The position numbers were made by a program, and so were the translations under genes. Under the pieces are notes generated by a model. It saw only the letters and a program-made list of their open reading frames with translations, made no database searches and had not been told where the DNA came from. Below are positions 27,376 to 37,464 of a stretch of 64,000 bases of DNA, in pieces. The stretch's first letter is position 1, and each line of letters begins with the position of its first letter. The stretch comes from Agromyces humatus (lineage in GTDB: Bacteria; Actinomycetota; Actinomycetes; Actinomycetales; Microbacteriaceae): positions 62,001-126,000 of the forward strand of contig NZ_JAJQPD010000011.1 of assembly GCF_021228295.1 (NCBI RefSeq), in the 5' to 3' direction.

Positions 27376-27567
27376 ATCCGACGTCGGTCGAGTAGCGCCG
27401 TCGGTCGAGTAGCGCCGTCGGTCGAGTAGCGCCGTCGGTCGAGTAGCGCCACCGAGGCGACGCGTATCGAGACCCCACGCGAAGGCGGCGGGGTCTCGAT
27501 ACGGTCGCTGCGCGACCTACTCGACCGACGGACGGTCGCTGCGCGACCTGCTCGACCGGCGAGGCGG
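27376..27567. repeat. GTCGGTCGAGTAGC repeat array and two facing palindromes
   Basis: Four 17-bp units of GCCGTCGGTCGAGTAGC are followed by GCGTATCGAGACCCC, then the inverted GGGGTCTCGATACGG...CTACTCGACCGAC, then a shortened third arm. This is a second repeat subfamily (TCTCGATACG...ACTCGACCGAC). The array separates convergent genes. Confidence 0.85.
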
Positions 27568-27570
27568 CCG

Positions 27571-30500
27571 CTACCAGAGGATGAGCGGCACCGGCATCGA
27601 CGCCGAGTCGGCGAACCCGTCGCCCCCGTCGAACGTCGTGCGGATCAGGTGCACGCCGGCCGGCAGCTTCGGCAGCTTGACCTTGAAGACCCCCGTCGCG
27701 TCGGCGGTGACCTCGGCGGTCGCCAGCACGGTGTCGCCCTCGAGCACCGTGATCGTGCCGACCGGCGCGCTGCCGTCGAGCGCGACGACCGAGCCGAAGA
27801 CGTGCACGGCCGAGCCGGCCTTGGCGAGCACCTTGTTCGGCGCGGCGACGGTGACGGTCGCGACCGCGGGCGGCGGCTGCTCGTCGACCAGCACCGCCGC
27901 AGTCCGCGCGGGCACGGTGACCGACCCGGTCGCGGCATCCCAAGCCGTCGTCTTGACGACGTCGTCGGCGCCGTTCGCCTGCGCGGCAGCCAACTCGAAC
28001 GACCGGCCCGCGAGCCCGTCGACCTGCTCGGTCACCGCAGACGGCGAGGCGTTGAACACGACGAGCGCACCCTCGAGCTCGGGGTCGACGTCGTCGCCCA
28101 CCAGGTCGTCGATGAGCATCGTGATGAGCCCGGGCGTCGCGTCGGCGCCGCCGTTCGGGAACGTCACCTTCTCATCGATCAACGCAGCAGAGCCGAGCTG
28201 CAGCAGGTCGACCTCGTTGCGCACACGGAGCAGGTCGAGGGCGGATGCCTCGGCCGCGGCGATGTCGGCAGCGGCCGGCTTCAGTGCGGGGTCGGCGAGC
28301 AGCGGCGCCATCTCGTCCCAGAAGTCGCCGTTGTCGGCTGCGGGCGGCAGGCCCGAACCGAAGGTCGACTCCTGGCCGGTCCAGTCGATGCGGTTGAACC
28401 AGTCACCCGAGTTGTAGCTGTTGCGGTCGAGCGACTTCGACCGCAGCAGCTCGGTGCCCGCGTGCCAGAACGACGGCGTCTGCGCGAGGGTCGCGGTCGC
28501 GAGCGACAGCGTGTTCATGCGCACCCGGTCGGCCATCGACGTGTCGGCCGGCAGCTTGAGCACGCCGTGGTCGAAGAGCGTCTCGTTGTCGTGCGCGTCG
28601 ACGTACGTGACGATCTCGTCAGGCTGGTCGGCGTAGCCGGCCGGCGAGCCGCGGTAGTCGAGCTGATCGCCGCGAACGACCTCACCCGAGGCATCCGTCA
28701 GCTCGTAGGCACGCAGGTTGCCGGCGAGGCCGAGCTTCACGAGATCGGTCTGGTGCGCGAGGTCGGCGAGCTGCTCCTCGGCCGTGCCGTCGGCGTAGGC
28801 GTTCGGGTCGGTGCCGAGGCCGGTGCCGAAGCCCTGGTCGAACTTCGTGTCGGCCGCGACAGGGCTGCCGCCGTGCACGGCGTCGCGCAGCCGGTCGCTG
28901 AACGTGCCGATGCCGGTGCCTCCGAGCTGTCCCTGGGTGGCCTGCTCGAAGAGGGCGTTGTTCGCGACCTCGCCGAAGTTCCAGCCCTCGCCGTACACGT
29001 AGACGGATGACCCGTCGACACCGTCGTTCTCGAGCGTGAGCTCGTCGAGCGCGGCTCGCACGGCGAGCATGTTCGCCTTCGAGTGGTGGCCCATGAGGTC
29101 GAAGCGGAACCCGTCGACCTTGTACTCCTTCGCCCACAGCACGACCGAGTCGACCATGAGCTTCTGGGCGACCTCGTGCTCGGTGGCGATGTTCTGGCAG
29201 CACGTCGAGGTCTCGACGTTGCCCACCGAGTTCAGGCGCTGGTAATACCCGGGCACCACCTTGTCGAGCACCGACTTCTCACCCTGACCCGATGCCGCGG
29301 TGTGGTTGTACACCTTGTCGAGCACGACCTGCAGGCCCGTCGCGTGCAGCGCGCCGACCATCTCGCGGAACTCGCCCACACGGGCGGCGCCGTTCGGGTC
29401 GACCGCGTAGGAGCCCTCGGGCGCCTGGAAGTGGTACGGGTCGTAGCCCCAGTTGAAGCCGTCGAGGTCGCGGATCGACTCGAGGCACGCCTGCTGGTCG
29501 GGCGACGCCGGTCCGAACGACGCGAGGTCGCACTCCGGGGTCGCCTGGGCCGCACGGTTCTCTTCGATCGTCGCGATGTCGAACGTCGGCAGCAGGTGCA
29601 CCGTGTTGATGCCCGCCTCGGCGAGCTCGTCGAGCTGCGCCGTGCCGGCCGAGTCGCGGGTGAAGGCACGGTAGGTGCCGCGCTCGGCCTCTGGCACGGT
29701 CTCGTCGGTGATCGAGAAGTCGCGCACGTGCAGCTCGTAGATCGCCCGGTCGACCGGGCGCTCGACGACGGGCGCAGGCGTCTCGGACCACTGCTCGGGC
29801 GTGATCGACGGGTCGTCGAGGTCGACGACGACCGAGCGTGCCGAGTTCGTCGTCAGTGCGATCGAGTACGGGTCGGTCACCGAGTTCGTCTCGATCGCCC
29901 CGGTGGTCGGCGCGTAGACGGCGAGCGACCAGCGGTACTCGTCGCCGGCGGCGAGGCCGTCGACGCTCCAGGTTCCGTCAGCGGCGTCGAACGTCGCGTC
30001 GATCAGCTCGGGATCGCCCGCAGCGCCGGCACCCCATCGCTGGAGTGCGGCCGACTGCGCGGTCGGCGCCCACAGTGCGAGGCTCGCGACGTCGCCGTCC
30101 CACGTGACGCCGAGCGGCACGGATGCCACTGCTTCGGCATAGAGGTCGTCGAGCACCCCCGGCACCTGGATTCCGGTGAATGCGGTCAACACGCTGGTTG
30201 AGCCTGTCGAAACCCGCTGGGCGACCGCGAGCTGCTCGGTGAGCAGTTGCTGCATCGCAGCGCGGTCGGCGCCAACCGGGTGCAGGGCGATGAAGCCCTC
30301 GAGCTGCGGGAACTTCGCGAGTTGCGCATCGGTGAGCCCTGCGGGGTCGTACGCGAGTTCGACCGCGTCGTCGCCGCCGGTGACGGCGCCCTCGCTCACC
30401 GCAAGCGATGCGTCTGCGGAGTGCTCGAGCGTCCAGGTCGTGTCGGCGGCGGAAGCACCGCCGAGCAGCTCGGCCGGCCAGGCGAGCGTGTCTTCACTCA

Positions 30501-33500
30501 CCCAGTGCGCGCGCGACTGGCCCGAGCCCGCGAGCGGCGGGTCGGTGACGATGATCTCGAGCACGTGCGTGGCCAGCGTGTAGCGGAACTCGACGAGCTT
30601 GCCCGTCGTCGCCGTGAAGGTGTAGTTCGCGCCGCCGGGTGCGCCGCCGACGCCGTAGTTCTCGTCCCACGACCCGCCGTGCGCGACCTTCACCTCATAT
30701 GCGCCGTCGGGAATGGACGAGGTCGACCAGGTGTAGACACCGTCCTTGTCGCCGTCCTGCATGAGCGACGCGAGGCATTCGGGCTGCCAGTCGCCAGGGC
30801 ATCCGACCTCTTGCTGGAAGCTGCCGGGCAGCGTCACCGTGGGGCCCTCGGCGGTTGACGAGACCACCTTGGTGTTCGGGTTCCAGTAGAACGTGACGGG
30901 CTTGGTGCCGTCGGTCGAGTAGGCGATGTCGGAGCCGTTCTGCTCGCCGTTCGCGCCGTAGTTGAGGTCCCAGCTGCCGTTGAGCGCGACCTTGTAGGCG
31001 TAGTCGCCCGCGGGAACGTCGAAGGTGCCGGCGTAGATGCCGTCGGCGCGCAGCGTGAGCTTCGCGACCTCGCAGCCGGGGGCCCAGTCACCCGCGCACC
31101 CCATCTCGGAATTGTGCGAGCCGGGCACGGTCACGAGGTCGATCGGCTGCTCGGGCTCCTCCTCCTCGACGAGGTTGACGGCGTTGCCGACGCTCGCGTA
31201 CGTGCTCGCCGCCGAGCGGTTTCCGGCCGCGTCGGTCGACACCGCGCGGTATTCGACGAGCGTGCCGTTCGCGAGGCCGGCGGTGTCGTGGAAGACGCGC
31301 GGGCTCGTGTCTTCGGCGGTGCCGAGCGCGTGCCAGGCGTCGTCGCCCGTTGCGCCCGCGACACGCCATGCGAAGCTCGTCTCCTGCCAGGTCGCGTCGT
31401 CGACGTCGGCGACGACGGGCGCGACGCCGGTCACGCCGGCGCCCGCTGCGGGCGCCGCGACCGTGATGGCGGATGCCGCGTCGGGTGCGCTCACCGTGCG
31501 GTCGGCCTTCAGCACCACGGCGCCGAGCGCCGGTACCGTGACGGATGCCACGCCGTCGGCGTCGGCCGTCACGCCCGGGCCGTCGGATCCGGCGGAGCGG
31601 TAGAGCACGTCGAACACGCCACCCTTGGTGAGGGTGGACACGTCGACCGTCTTCTCGGCACTCGAGTTGTTCGCGGCGACCACGTACTCGACCCGCTCGC
31701 TGCGGTCGACGCGGCTGAACGCGTAGACGCCCGCACCGTTGTCGACGTAGCGCTCGATCTGGGCACCGGTCGCGAGCGCCGGGTGCGCGGCACGCAGCGC
31801 GGCGAGCTCCGCGATGTGGGCGTAGAGCGGGGCGTCGGTGCCGAAGCGGTCGACGCTGCCCGCGGTCTCGCCGGTGACGAGCTCCTGGTTCTGGTAGTCG
31901 GCGACGTCGCTCGCGAAGAGGGTCTGGCGGGCGTCCTTGTCTCCACCGCTGCCGGCGAAGCCCTGCTCGTCGCCGTAGTAGACGACGGGCTGCCCGCGCG
32001 TGAGGAAGAGCAGCTCGTGCGCGAGCTCATCACGCTGCAACGGGGCATCCGTCGACTTCAGGAAGTAGCCGACGCGACCCATGTCGTGGTTGCCGAGGAA
32101 CGTGGGCAGCGCCGTGGCCGACGAGTCGGGCGTCGTGTAGTAGTCGTCGCCCGCGAAGAGGGACTGCAGGTTCTTCGCCGAGTTGCCGGCGGCGAAGCTG
32201 ACCGCCTGCGACTGGAACGTGAAGTCGAGCACCGAGTTCATGTCGGTCTTGCGCACGTAGGGGCTCAGCTTCACCGGGTCGGCGTCGTACACCTCGCCGA
32301 ACATGAAGAAGTCCGGCTTGCCGGCCGCGTGCGCGTAGTCGAGCACGTCGGTCGACCACTGCTCCCAGAACTCGAAGTTCACGTGCTTGGCGGTGTCGAT
32401 GCGGAACCCGTCGATGCCGAGGTCGATCCACTGCTGGTACACGTCGACGAAGCCGTTCACGACGGTCGGGTGCTCGGTCATGAGGTCGTCGAGGCCGACG
32501 AAGTCGCCGAACGTGACCGACTCGCCCTCCCACGTCGAGTCGCCGCGGTTGTGGTACAGCGTCGGGTCGTTGAGCCAGGCCGGCACCTTGAGGTCGGCGT
32601 CCTCGGGGGTCACCGTCGGCGTGTAGGGGAAGCTCGTCGCCGGGTCGAGAGCCGGGAAGTCGGCGCCGGTGTCGGCATCCGCGAAGTCGGCCGGGTCGAA
32701 CTCGGCGCCGTCGGCATCGAGGTACGGCGACGTCGACTGGTCGATGTACGAGTACTGGCCCTCTTCGTAGTCGATGACGTCGGCGGTGTGGTTCGTGATG
32801 ATGTCGAAGTAGACCTTGATGCCCTTGGCGTGCGCCTCGGCGATGAGCGCCTCGAGCTCGGCGTTCGTGCCGAGGTGCGGGTCGATCTGGGTGAAGTCGG
32901 TGATCCAGTACCCGTGGTACCCAGCGCTCGCGTTCGCGCCCTCGCCCTGCACGGGGCGGTTCTTGAAGCTCGGGGTGAGCCAGATCGCCGTGGTGCCGAG
33001 CCCGTCGATGTAGTCGAGCTGCTCGCGCAGGCCCGCGAGGTCGCCGCCGTTGTAGAAGCCCTTGTCCGTGGGGTCGAAGCCCGTTGCGAGCCGGTCGCCG
33101 GTGAGCCCGCCCTCGTCGTTGGCGGTGTCGCCGTTCGCGAAGCGGTCGGTCATGACGAAGTAGAACACCTCGTCGCTGCCGGGCTGGCGCACCGGGTCGG
33201 CGACGAGCGCGGCGTCGGATGCCTCGTCATAGGCGCCCGCGAGCCCGGTGGCCTCGAGGCCGACGCGCTTCAGGTTGTCGTCGAACACGACGCGCACGGG
33301 GGTATCGCCCGCGACCGTCAGCGGGATGTTGTCGCCGCCGCCGTTCAGCCCATACGCCTCGTCCCACGAGTCGTTCACGGCGACCTTGTACTCGTGGCTG
33401 CCCGCCGGCACCGTGAATTCGGCGGCGTAGACGCCCGGAGTGCCGGTCGCGATGAGTTCGGTCTCGGCGCATTCGGGCTGCCAGTCGGCGGAGCATCCGA

Positions 33501-33648
33501 GCTCCTGCTGCAGGCTGCCCACGAGCGCGAATGTACGCGGCTCCTCGGCCGCGGCCGCGAGGCCCGGCATCACGATCAGGGCCGATGCGGCGACCACCCC
33601 TGAGACCACCAGTGCGAACCAACTCCGAGCGCGCGCGCGAACTGTCAT
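27571..33648 (-). CDS. Secreted amylopullulanase with two GH13 catalytic domains
   Basis: A 2,025-residue exoenzyme degrading starch and pullulan. In order it has a signal peptide (1 to about 36) and an X25-type starch-binding domain (about 37-130, [21 protein letters not shown]). A GH13 alpha-amylase domain follows (about 160-720; [11 protein letters not shown] nucleophile near 417, FMFGEVYD acid near 452, FLGNHDMGR near 522). Two more X25 domains (about 840-1030) precede pullulanase N2/CBM48 regions (about 1040-1280). The second GH13 domain is a pullulanase (about 1295-1765; [19 protein letters not shown] near 1516, YGEGWNFGE near 1553, [10 protein letters not shown] near 1685). A C-terminal sheet domain and an Ig-like domain end the chain. 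The ATG at 33648 follows GGGAG. Bifunctional architecture resembles bifidobacterial amylopullulanases. Confidence 0.93.
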   Translation of the reverse strand: MTVRARARSWFALVVSGVVAASALIVMPGLAAAAEEPRTFALVGSLQQELGCSADWQPECAETELIATGTPGVYAAEFTVPAGSHEYKVAVNDSWDEAYGLNGGGDNIPLTVAGDTPVRVVFDDNLKRVGLEATGLAGAYDEASDAALVADPVRQPGSDEVFYFVMTDRFANGDTANDEGGLTGDRLATGFDPTDKGFYNGGDLAGLREQLDYIDGLGTTAIWLTPSFKNRPVQGEGANASAGYHGYWITDFTQIDPHLGTNAELEALIAEAHAKGIKVYFDIITNHTADVIDYEEGQYSYIDQSTSPYLDADGAEFDPADFADADTGADFPALDPATSFPYTPTVTPEDADLKVPAWLNDPTLYHNRGDSTWEGESVTFGDFVGLDDLMTEHPTVVNGFVDVYQQWIDLGIDGFRIDTAKHVNFEFWEQWSTDVLDYAHAAGKPDFFMFGEVYDADPVKLSPYVRKTDMNSVLDFTFQSQAVSFAAGNSAKNLQSLFAGDDYYTTPDSSATALPTFLGNHDMGRVGYFLKSTDAPLQRDELAHELLFLTRGQPVVYYGDEQGFAGSGGDKDARQTLFASDVADYQNQELVTGETAGSVDRFGTDAPLYAHIAELAALRAAHPALATGAQIERYVDNGAGVYAFSRVDRSERVEYVVAANNSSAEKTVDVSTLTKGGVFDVLYRSAGSDGPGVTADADGVASVTVPALGAVVLKADRTVSAPDAASAITVAAPAAGAGVTGVAPVVADVDDATWQETSFAWRVAGATGDDAWHALGTAEDTSPRVFHDTAGLANGTLVEYRAVSTDAAGNRSAASTYASVGNAVNLVEEEEPEQPIDLVTVPGSHNSEMGCAGDWAPGCEVAKLTLRADGIYAGTFDVPAGDYAYKVALNGSWDLNYGANGEQNGSDIAYSTDGTKPVTFYWNPNTKVVSSTAEGPTVTLPGSFQQEVGCPGDWQPECLASLMQDGDKDGVYTWSTSSIPDGAYEVKVAHGGSWDENYGVGGAPGGANYTFTATTGKLVEFRYTLATHVLEIIVTDPPLAGSGQSRAHWVSEDTLAWPAELLGGASAADTTWTLEHSADASLAVSEGAVTGGDDAVELAYDPAGLTDAQLAKFPQLEGFIALHPVGADRAAMQQLLTEQLAVAQRVSTGSTSVLTAFTGIQVPGVLDDLYAEAVASVPLGVTWDGDVASLALWAPTAQSAALQRWGAGAAGDPELIDATFDAADGTWSVDGLAAGDEYRWSLAVYAPTTGAIETNSVTDPYSIALTTNSARSVVVDLDDPSITPEQWSETPAPVVERPVDRAIYELHVRDFSITDETVPEAERGTYRAFTRDSAGTAQLDELAEAGINTVHLLPTFDIATIEENRAAQATPECDLASFGPASPDQQACLESIRDLDGFNWGYDPYHFQAPEGSYAVDPNGAARVGEFREMVGALHATGLQVVLDKVYNHTAASGQGEKSVLDKVVPGYYQRLNSVGNVETSTCCQNIATEHEVAQKLMVDSVVLWAKEYKVDGFRFDLMGHHSKANMLAVRAALDELTLENDGVDGSSVYVYGEGWNFGEVANNALFEQATQGQLGGTGIGTFSDRLRDAVHGGSPVAADTKFDQGFGTGLGTDPNAYADGTAEEQLADLAHQTDLVKLGLAGNLRAYELTDASGEVVRGDQLDYRGSPAGYADQPDEIVTYVDAHDNETLFDHGVLKLPADTSMADRVRMNTLSLATATLAQTPSFWHAGTELLRSKSLDRNSYNSGDWFNRIDWTGQESTFGSGLPPAADNGDFWDEMAPLLADPALKPAAADIAAAEASALDLLRVRNEVDLLQLGSAALIDEKVTFPNGGADATPGLITMLIDDLVGDDVDPELEGALVVFNASPSAVTEQVDGLAGRSFELAAAQANGADDVVKTTAWDAATGSVTVPARTAAVLVDEQPPPAVATVTVAAPNKVLAKAGSAVHVFGSVVALDGSAPVGTITVLEGDTVLATAEVTADATGVFKVKLPKLPAGVHLIRTTFDGGDGFADSASMPVPLILW
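30188..30214. repeat. Short Microbacteriaceae repeat inside the amylopullulanase gene
   Basis: TGGTTGAGCCTGTCGAAACC, a repeat related by its GGTTGAG...TCGAAACC ends to the window's REP family, is embedded in frame. It is read on the minus strand as RVSTGSTSV (about residues 1145-1153), between the X25 domains and the pullulanase catalytic domain. Confidence 0.65.
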
Positions 33649-33698
33649 CTTTGACTCCCGATTCCCGGCACGACTCCGTGCCTCCGACACTGTTCGCG

Positions 33699-33737
33699 AA
33701 GGTAGCAGTGTCGCGGGAGTTAATGCAAGCGCTTACA
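33699..33737 (-). promoter_or_regulatory. Amylopullulanase promoter with LacI-type operator
   Basis: On the minus strand TTGCAT (33723-33728) and TACCTT (33699-33704) are spaced by 18 bases. The palindrome TGCAAGCGCTTACA (33724-33737) overlaps the -35. This sequence is the standard form bound by LacI/GalR-family sugar regulators. Maltodextrin control is inferred. Confidence 0.7.
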
Positions 33738-33808
33738 CGTCTGGGAATCTTCGATCGCTCGCTCACGGGGTCACCGCATGATCAAGCAGGACTCGGCCTT
33801 TGACGCAT

Positions 33809-33822
33809 TGGAAGCGCTGTCA
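33809..33822. promoter_or_regulatory. Second LacI-type half-degenerate operator
   Basis: TGGAAGCGCTGTCA shares the AAGCGCT centre with the operator 72 bp away. Two sites at this distance could allow looping repression. Confidence 0.5.
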
Positions 33823-33880
33823 TTTCGTGGCCCTCGTCCGGGGTGCTTCGAGCCTCACGCCGATCTGGCGACGGTGAGAC

Positions 33881-35098
33881 TCAGGCGACGATGAGCAGGC
33901 CGGTGACGAACATGAACACGACCCCGCCGATGATGCCCACCACGGTGATCGGCGTCAGCACGCGGCCGGTGTCGCTGCGCAGCATCGGGAGCAACTTCAC
34001 GGCGACCTGTCCGACGGCACCCGCGCCGACGCCGAGCAGGAGGGCGGCGAGGGTGGGCTGATTGACGGATGCCCCGACGAGGGCCCCGACGATCGCCGGA
34101 GCACCGGCGATGAGCCCGAGGACGGCGAGGCGGCCGAGCCGAGGCCGGGTGCGTGCGAGCGGGGTGACGATCGCGAGTCCTTCGGTCGTGTTGTGGATGG
34201 CGAAACCGATGACCAGGGATGCCCCGAGCGCGAGGGATCCGACCGCATACGCGGACCCGATGGCCAGGCCCTCGCCGAGGTTGTGCAGGCCGATTCCGAT
34301 CGCGATCATGAGCGCGAACATCTGCGGGGAGGGCTCGGCTGCGTCGCCCCGATCACGGCGTCGTCGCAGGGCGAGCCCCTCGACGCCTTCGAGCACGAGG
34401 AAGGCGATGACCGCCCCCAGCAGCACGACGAGACTCCCCCCGAAGGCCGCGCTGCCGGCAACCAGTTCGAGTCCTTCGAGCGTGGCATCGACGGTCAGGT
34501 ACACGAGCAGGCCGACCGTGAATGCGAGCAGCCCTCGCACCCACACGCGCGACGCGCGACGCACGAACGGCAACCACAGCATGCCGAGGCCGATCGGGAT
34601 GACCCCGACGTAGATCCCGAGGAGCACCATCAGACCGAAGAACTGCGCACCCTGCTCGGGGCTCGGTGCGGCGACGACGTCGACGGTGACCTTGCCGCCG
34701 GCCGAGGTGATGAGGGCGATCTCGTACGGGTCGCCCTGCACCCAGTCGTAGCCGACCGTGATCGTGTTCGGTTGGAGGGGCGCCATCTGCTCGGTGGTCT
34801 GCGTGAACTGCGCGAAGAAGTCCGACACGTTCACCTGCGCGACGGTCACGGGGTCGACCCCCTCGTTGCGAACCGCGACGATGATGCGGCCGGGCTCGAA
34901 TCGGACGTTCTCGATCGCCACCGCCTCCTCGGGCACGCGTGCCCCGCTGCCCGTGAGGCCGGGTGCGTTCAGGAGCGTGAAGAGTCCGATGAGGAGCGCG
35001 ATGAGCGCCAGCGGCCCCACCCCGAGCAGCCACCGGGGAGCCCGGCCTGCACGCGATTCGTCGTGCTGGGGCGACGTCGTCTCGGGGGTGGTCGTCAC
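33881..35098 (-). CDS. ZIP family metal transporter with N-terminal extracytoplasmic extension
   Basis: A 405-residue protein. The C-terminal two thirds form a ZIP transporter with the helix IV/V metal motifs IGIGLHNLGEGLAIGSAYAVG and GFAIHNTTEGLAIVTPLA. The N-terminal about 150 residues are unusual: one membrane helix (WLLGVGPLALIALLIGLFTLL), then a beta-rich segment (AIENVRFEPGRIIVAVRNEGVDPVTVAQVNV...) like a cupredoxin-type domain outside the cell. The GTG start at 35098 overlaps the stop of the multicopper oxidase gene (GTGA), so the two are co-translated. The metal (Mn, Fe or Zn) cannot be read directly. Confidence 0.88.
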   Translation of the reverse strand: MTTTPETTSPQHDESRAGRAPRWLLGVGPLALIALLIGLFTLLNAPGLTGSGARVPEEAVAIENVRFEPGRIIVAVRNEGVDPVTVAQVNVSDFFAQFTQTTEQMAPLQPNTITVGYDWVQGDPYEIALITSAGGKVTVDVVAAPSPEQGAQFFGLMVLLGIYVGVIPIGLGMLWLPFVRRASRVWVRGLLAFTVGLLVYLTVDATLEGLELVAGSAAFGGSLVVLLGAVIAFLVLEGVEGLALRRRRDRGDAAEPSPQMFALMIAIGIGLHNLGEGLAIGSAYAVGSLALGASLVIGFAIHNTTEGLAIVTPLARTRPRLGRLAVLGLIAGAPAIVGALVGASVNQPTLAALLLGVGAGAVGQVAVKLLPMLRSDTGRVLTPITVVGIIGGVVFMFVTGLLIVA

Positions 35099-36150
35099 TC
35101 GGTCACCTCGAAGAAGCCCATCCAGCCGAGCTCGGCGAACTCGACCTTGTGCGCGTGGAACATGTACTTGCCCGGGTACGGGAAGCGGATGTCGAGGATG
35201 CCGCGCTGTCCCTGCATCTGCGAGACGGTGTCGGTGTACTCGCTCGGGGTGAGCATGGTGCCGGTCGGGTAGTAGTGGAAGAAGTTGGCATGCACGTGGA
35301 ACGAGTTGATGGGGTCGTACTCGAGCACGTTGATCAGGTGGATGCGCACCAGCGCGTTGCGCTTCACCTGCACGGGGTGATCCATGAAGTGGAACGGCAG
35401 GCCGTTGACGGAATAGAACTCGTTGTCGTCGCCGCCATCGGTGTTGTACCCGTTCATCACCATCACCATCTCGTCGTCGGCCGGCCCGCGCCCGCTCTTC
35501 GGCTCGATGATGAACCCGCCGTAGAGGCCCTTCGCGATGTGCGGGGCCAACGGCGACTGGTGGCAGTGGTAGAGATGCGTGCCGAACGGAACGGCATCGA
35601 ACTCGTAGGTGAACGAGGCGCCCGGCAGGATCGACCCACCGCCGATCCCCGGCGTCCCGTCCATCTCGGCGGTGTGGATTCCGTGGAAGTGGATCGTGTG
35701 CGGGTGCGCTCCCGCGTTGGTGAATTCGATGCGCAGCGCGTCGCCCTCGCGACACCACAGCGTCGGCCCCGGAATGCGCCCGTTGTAGGTCCAGGCCGGG
35801 AAGGTCACGCCGGGTGCGATCTCGATGTCGCGGTCGATCGCCGTGATCTTCCACTCGCGCAGGACCTGTCCGCTCGGCAACGTGCTCACGGTGCCGGTGT
35901 CGAAGTCGCGCAGGATCGCCGTCGGGTCGATCCCCGCGCGCTCGGGAGGCACCGAGCCGGTCGGGAAGCCCGCGTGCCCGACATGGTTCGTCGCCGTCGC
36001 TTTCGTCGCACCCGACGAGACGTGGTCGCCACCGCTCGGGTGCGCTGCGTCGTCGTGCGGCCACGGTGCCGCGGCGGTGCCGAGCACGGCGGCGGGGATG
36101 GCGGCCGCCGCGCCCAACAGGACGTTGCGGCGACTGGGGAGTTCGACCAT
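35095..36150 (-). CDS. Multicopper oxidase, two- or three-domain laccase-like, Tat-exported
   Basis: A 351-residue oxidase with a Tat-type leader (SRRNVLLGAAAAIPAAVLG). The copper ligands are all visible: HTIHFHG, THLYHCHQSPLAPHI, NSFHVHANFFHYY and the C-terminal YMFHAHKVEFAELGWMGFFEV. At about 350 residues it has two cupredoxin domains, like small laccases or nitrite-reductase-like oxidases. The ribosome site GGAGG is 5 bases from the ATG. It is first in an operon with the ZIP gene and sits behind a DtxR-type box. Metal oxidation coupled to uptake is a reasonable inference, not shown. Confidence 0.9.
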   Translation of the reverse strand: MVELPSRRNVLLGAAAAIPAAVLGTAAAPWPHDDAAHPSGGDHVSSGATKATATNHVGHAGFPTGSVPPERAGIDPTAILRDFDTGTVSTLPSGQVLREWKITAIDRDIEIAPGVTFPAWTYNGRIPGPTLWCREGDALRIEFTNAGAHPHTIHFHGIHTAEMDGTPGIGGGSILPGASFTYEFDAVPFGTHLYHCHQSPLAPHIAKGLYGGFIIEPKSGRGPADDEMVMVMNGYNTDGGDDNEFYSVNGLPFHFMDHPVQVKRNALVRIHLINVLEYDPINSFHVHANFFHYYPTGTMLTPSEYTDTVSQMQGQRGILDIRFPYPGKYMFHAHKVEFAELGWMGFFEVTE

Positions 36151-36191
36151 GAAGACCTCCGTCCGACTGGTCTCCTTCGACCCTTCCCAGT

Positions 36192-36213
36192 ATATTTAGG
36201 GATACCTAAATAT
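36192..36213. promoter_or_regulatory. DtxR/MntR/IdeR-type metal box upstream of the oxidase
   Basis: ATATTTAGG-GATA-CCTAAATAT is a perfect 9-bp inverted repeat centred 52 bp before the oxidase start. The TTAGG/CCTAA half sites are those recognised by DtxR-superfamily metalloregulators. Repression by Fe2+ or Mn2+ is expected. The regulator gene is not in the window. Confidence 0.75.
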
Positions 36214-36275
36214 TCAATGGCCGTGATCGGATGTCACCGCAACCGAGACGCGTCATCGCAGGCGATTCGGCGCAC

Positions 36276-36327
36276 GAGTGCCGAATCGGTCAGGCCCCGA
36301 GGGCACTCTCGCGCCGATTCGGCACTC
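36276..36327. repeat. Palindromic repeat with GAGTGCCGAATCGG arms, copy 1
   Basis: Perfect 14-bp arms at 36276-36289 and 36314-36327. It lies just downstream of ccsB, where it may terminate the cytochrome operon. The same arm recurs at 44774-44825. Confidence 0.85.
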
Positions 36328-36365
36328 CGGCGCGGCGCGGCGCGGCGCGAGCGAGAGGGCGCGCG

Positions 36366-37373
36366 TCAGAGTCCGGAGTACGCGTGCAATCCCTTGAAGA
36401 ACAGGTTGACGACCGTGAAGTTGAACAGCACCGTCGAGAAGCCGATGATCGAGAGCCAGGCCGACCGAGAGCCTCGCCATCCGCGCGTCGCGCGCGCGTG
36501 GATGTACCCGGCGTAGACCACCCAGATGATGAAGGTCCACACCTCCTTGGTGTCCCAGCCCCAGTACCGGCCCCACGCCTTCTCAGCCCAGATCGCGCCG
36601 GCCATCAGGGTGAACGTCCACATGATGAAGCCGATGATGTTCACCCGGTAGGCGAGGTTCTCGAGCGTGGCCGCGCTCGGCAGCGTCGCGAGGAACGTCA
36701 GCTTGGCCGCCTTGGCGCTCGCGACCACCGACTCGCGTCGCGCCTGCAGCAGCTGCACGACCGAGAGCGCGAACCCGAGCGCGAAGAAGCCGACCGACGC
36801 CGACGCCACGAACACGTGGATGACGAGCCACACCGACTGCAGCGCCGGCGGCAGCGGAATGGGGCTCACGTAGAAGTTGATCGTCGCGACGCCGAGCAGC
36901 ACGAGCACGAGCCCGGTGACGAACGTGCCGAGGAACCGCAGGTCGTGCTTCGAGATGAGCAGCACCGCGAGGAACACGGTCGTGATGATGAGCGTGCCCG
37001 TGAGCGCGAACTCGTACATGTTGGCCCACGGCACGCGCCCGGCCGCGAGGCCGCGCAGCACGGTCGCGGTGAGGTGCAGCGCCCACGCGAGTATCGTCAT
37101 GGCGACGCCGACGCGCAGCGCCGGCGAACGCCCGTAAGCGACGGATGCCCCTCCGTCGGCCTTCGCCGCAGCGGCACCGCCGCGCCCGGCGGACGCGCCG
37201 ACAGCTGCCCCGACCGCGACCTTCGCCTCGGCGCGAGCCGAGGCATCCGCTGCCGCCGTCACGGCAGCCCCCCGCCGCGCGAGGTCGATCGCGAAGGCGA
37301 TGAAGGCGATCGCGTACACGACCATCGCCGAGTACACGCTGAGGATCGAGATCTCGTCGAGCGTCATCTGCAC
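36366..37373 (-). CDS. ccsB: Cytochrome c biogenesis protein CcsB/ResC
   Basis: A 335-residue membrane protein of the system II haem lyase. It has about eight helices and the WWD-type haem-handling motif near the C-terminus (WGRYWGWDTKEVWTFIIWVVYAGYIHARAT) with conserved His residues around it. With ResB it forms the haem export and ligation complex. It ends the operon tlpA-ccdA-resB-ccsB on the minus strand. TAGAAC lies 7 bases before the ATG, so it may also be transcribed separately. Confidence 0.92.
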   Translation of the reverse strand: MQMTLDEISILSVYSAMVVYAIAFIAFAIDLARRGAAVTAAADASARAEAKVAVGAAVGASAGRGGAAAAKADGGASVAYGRSPALRVGVAMTILAWALHLTATVLRGLAAGRVPWANMYEFALTGTLIITTVFLAVLLISKHDLRFLGTFVTGLVLVLLGVATINFYVSPIPLPPALQSVWLVIHVFVASASVGFFALGFALSVVQLLQARRESVVASAKAAKLTFLATLPSAATLENLAYRVNIIGFIMWTFTLMAGAIWAEKAWGRYWGWDTKEVWTFIIWVVYAGYIHARATRGWRGSRSAWLSIIGFSTVLFNFTVVNLFFKGLHAYSGL

Positions 37374-37410
37374 CGTTCTACCTTACGTCGAAGAATTCGT
37401 GGGGTGAGTG

Positions 37411-37464
37411 GGTTGAGGAGCGACTGAGGCGGTTTCGAGACGGCGCTGGCGCGCCTCCTCAACC
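37411..37464. repeat. REP-like repeat at the resB stop
   Basis: A partial inverted unit (GGTTGAGGAGCGACTGAGGC) is followed by a full GGTTTCGAGAC...CTCCTCAACC copy. The TGA stop of resB (37459-37461, minus strand) is part of the GGTTGAGG end of this copy. Confidence 0.85.

Noticed and set aside
31114..33603. An 829-codon plus-strand frame inside the amylopullulanase gene
   Set aside because: Composition (Val/Arg/Glu/Asp) is that of an antisense shadow of a high-GC gene; the minus strand encodes intact GH13 motifs.
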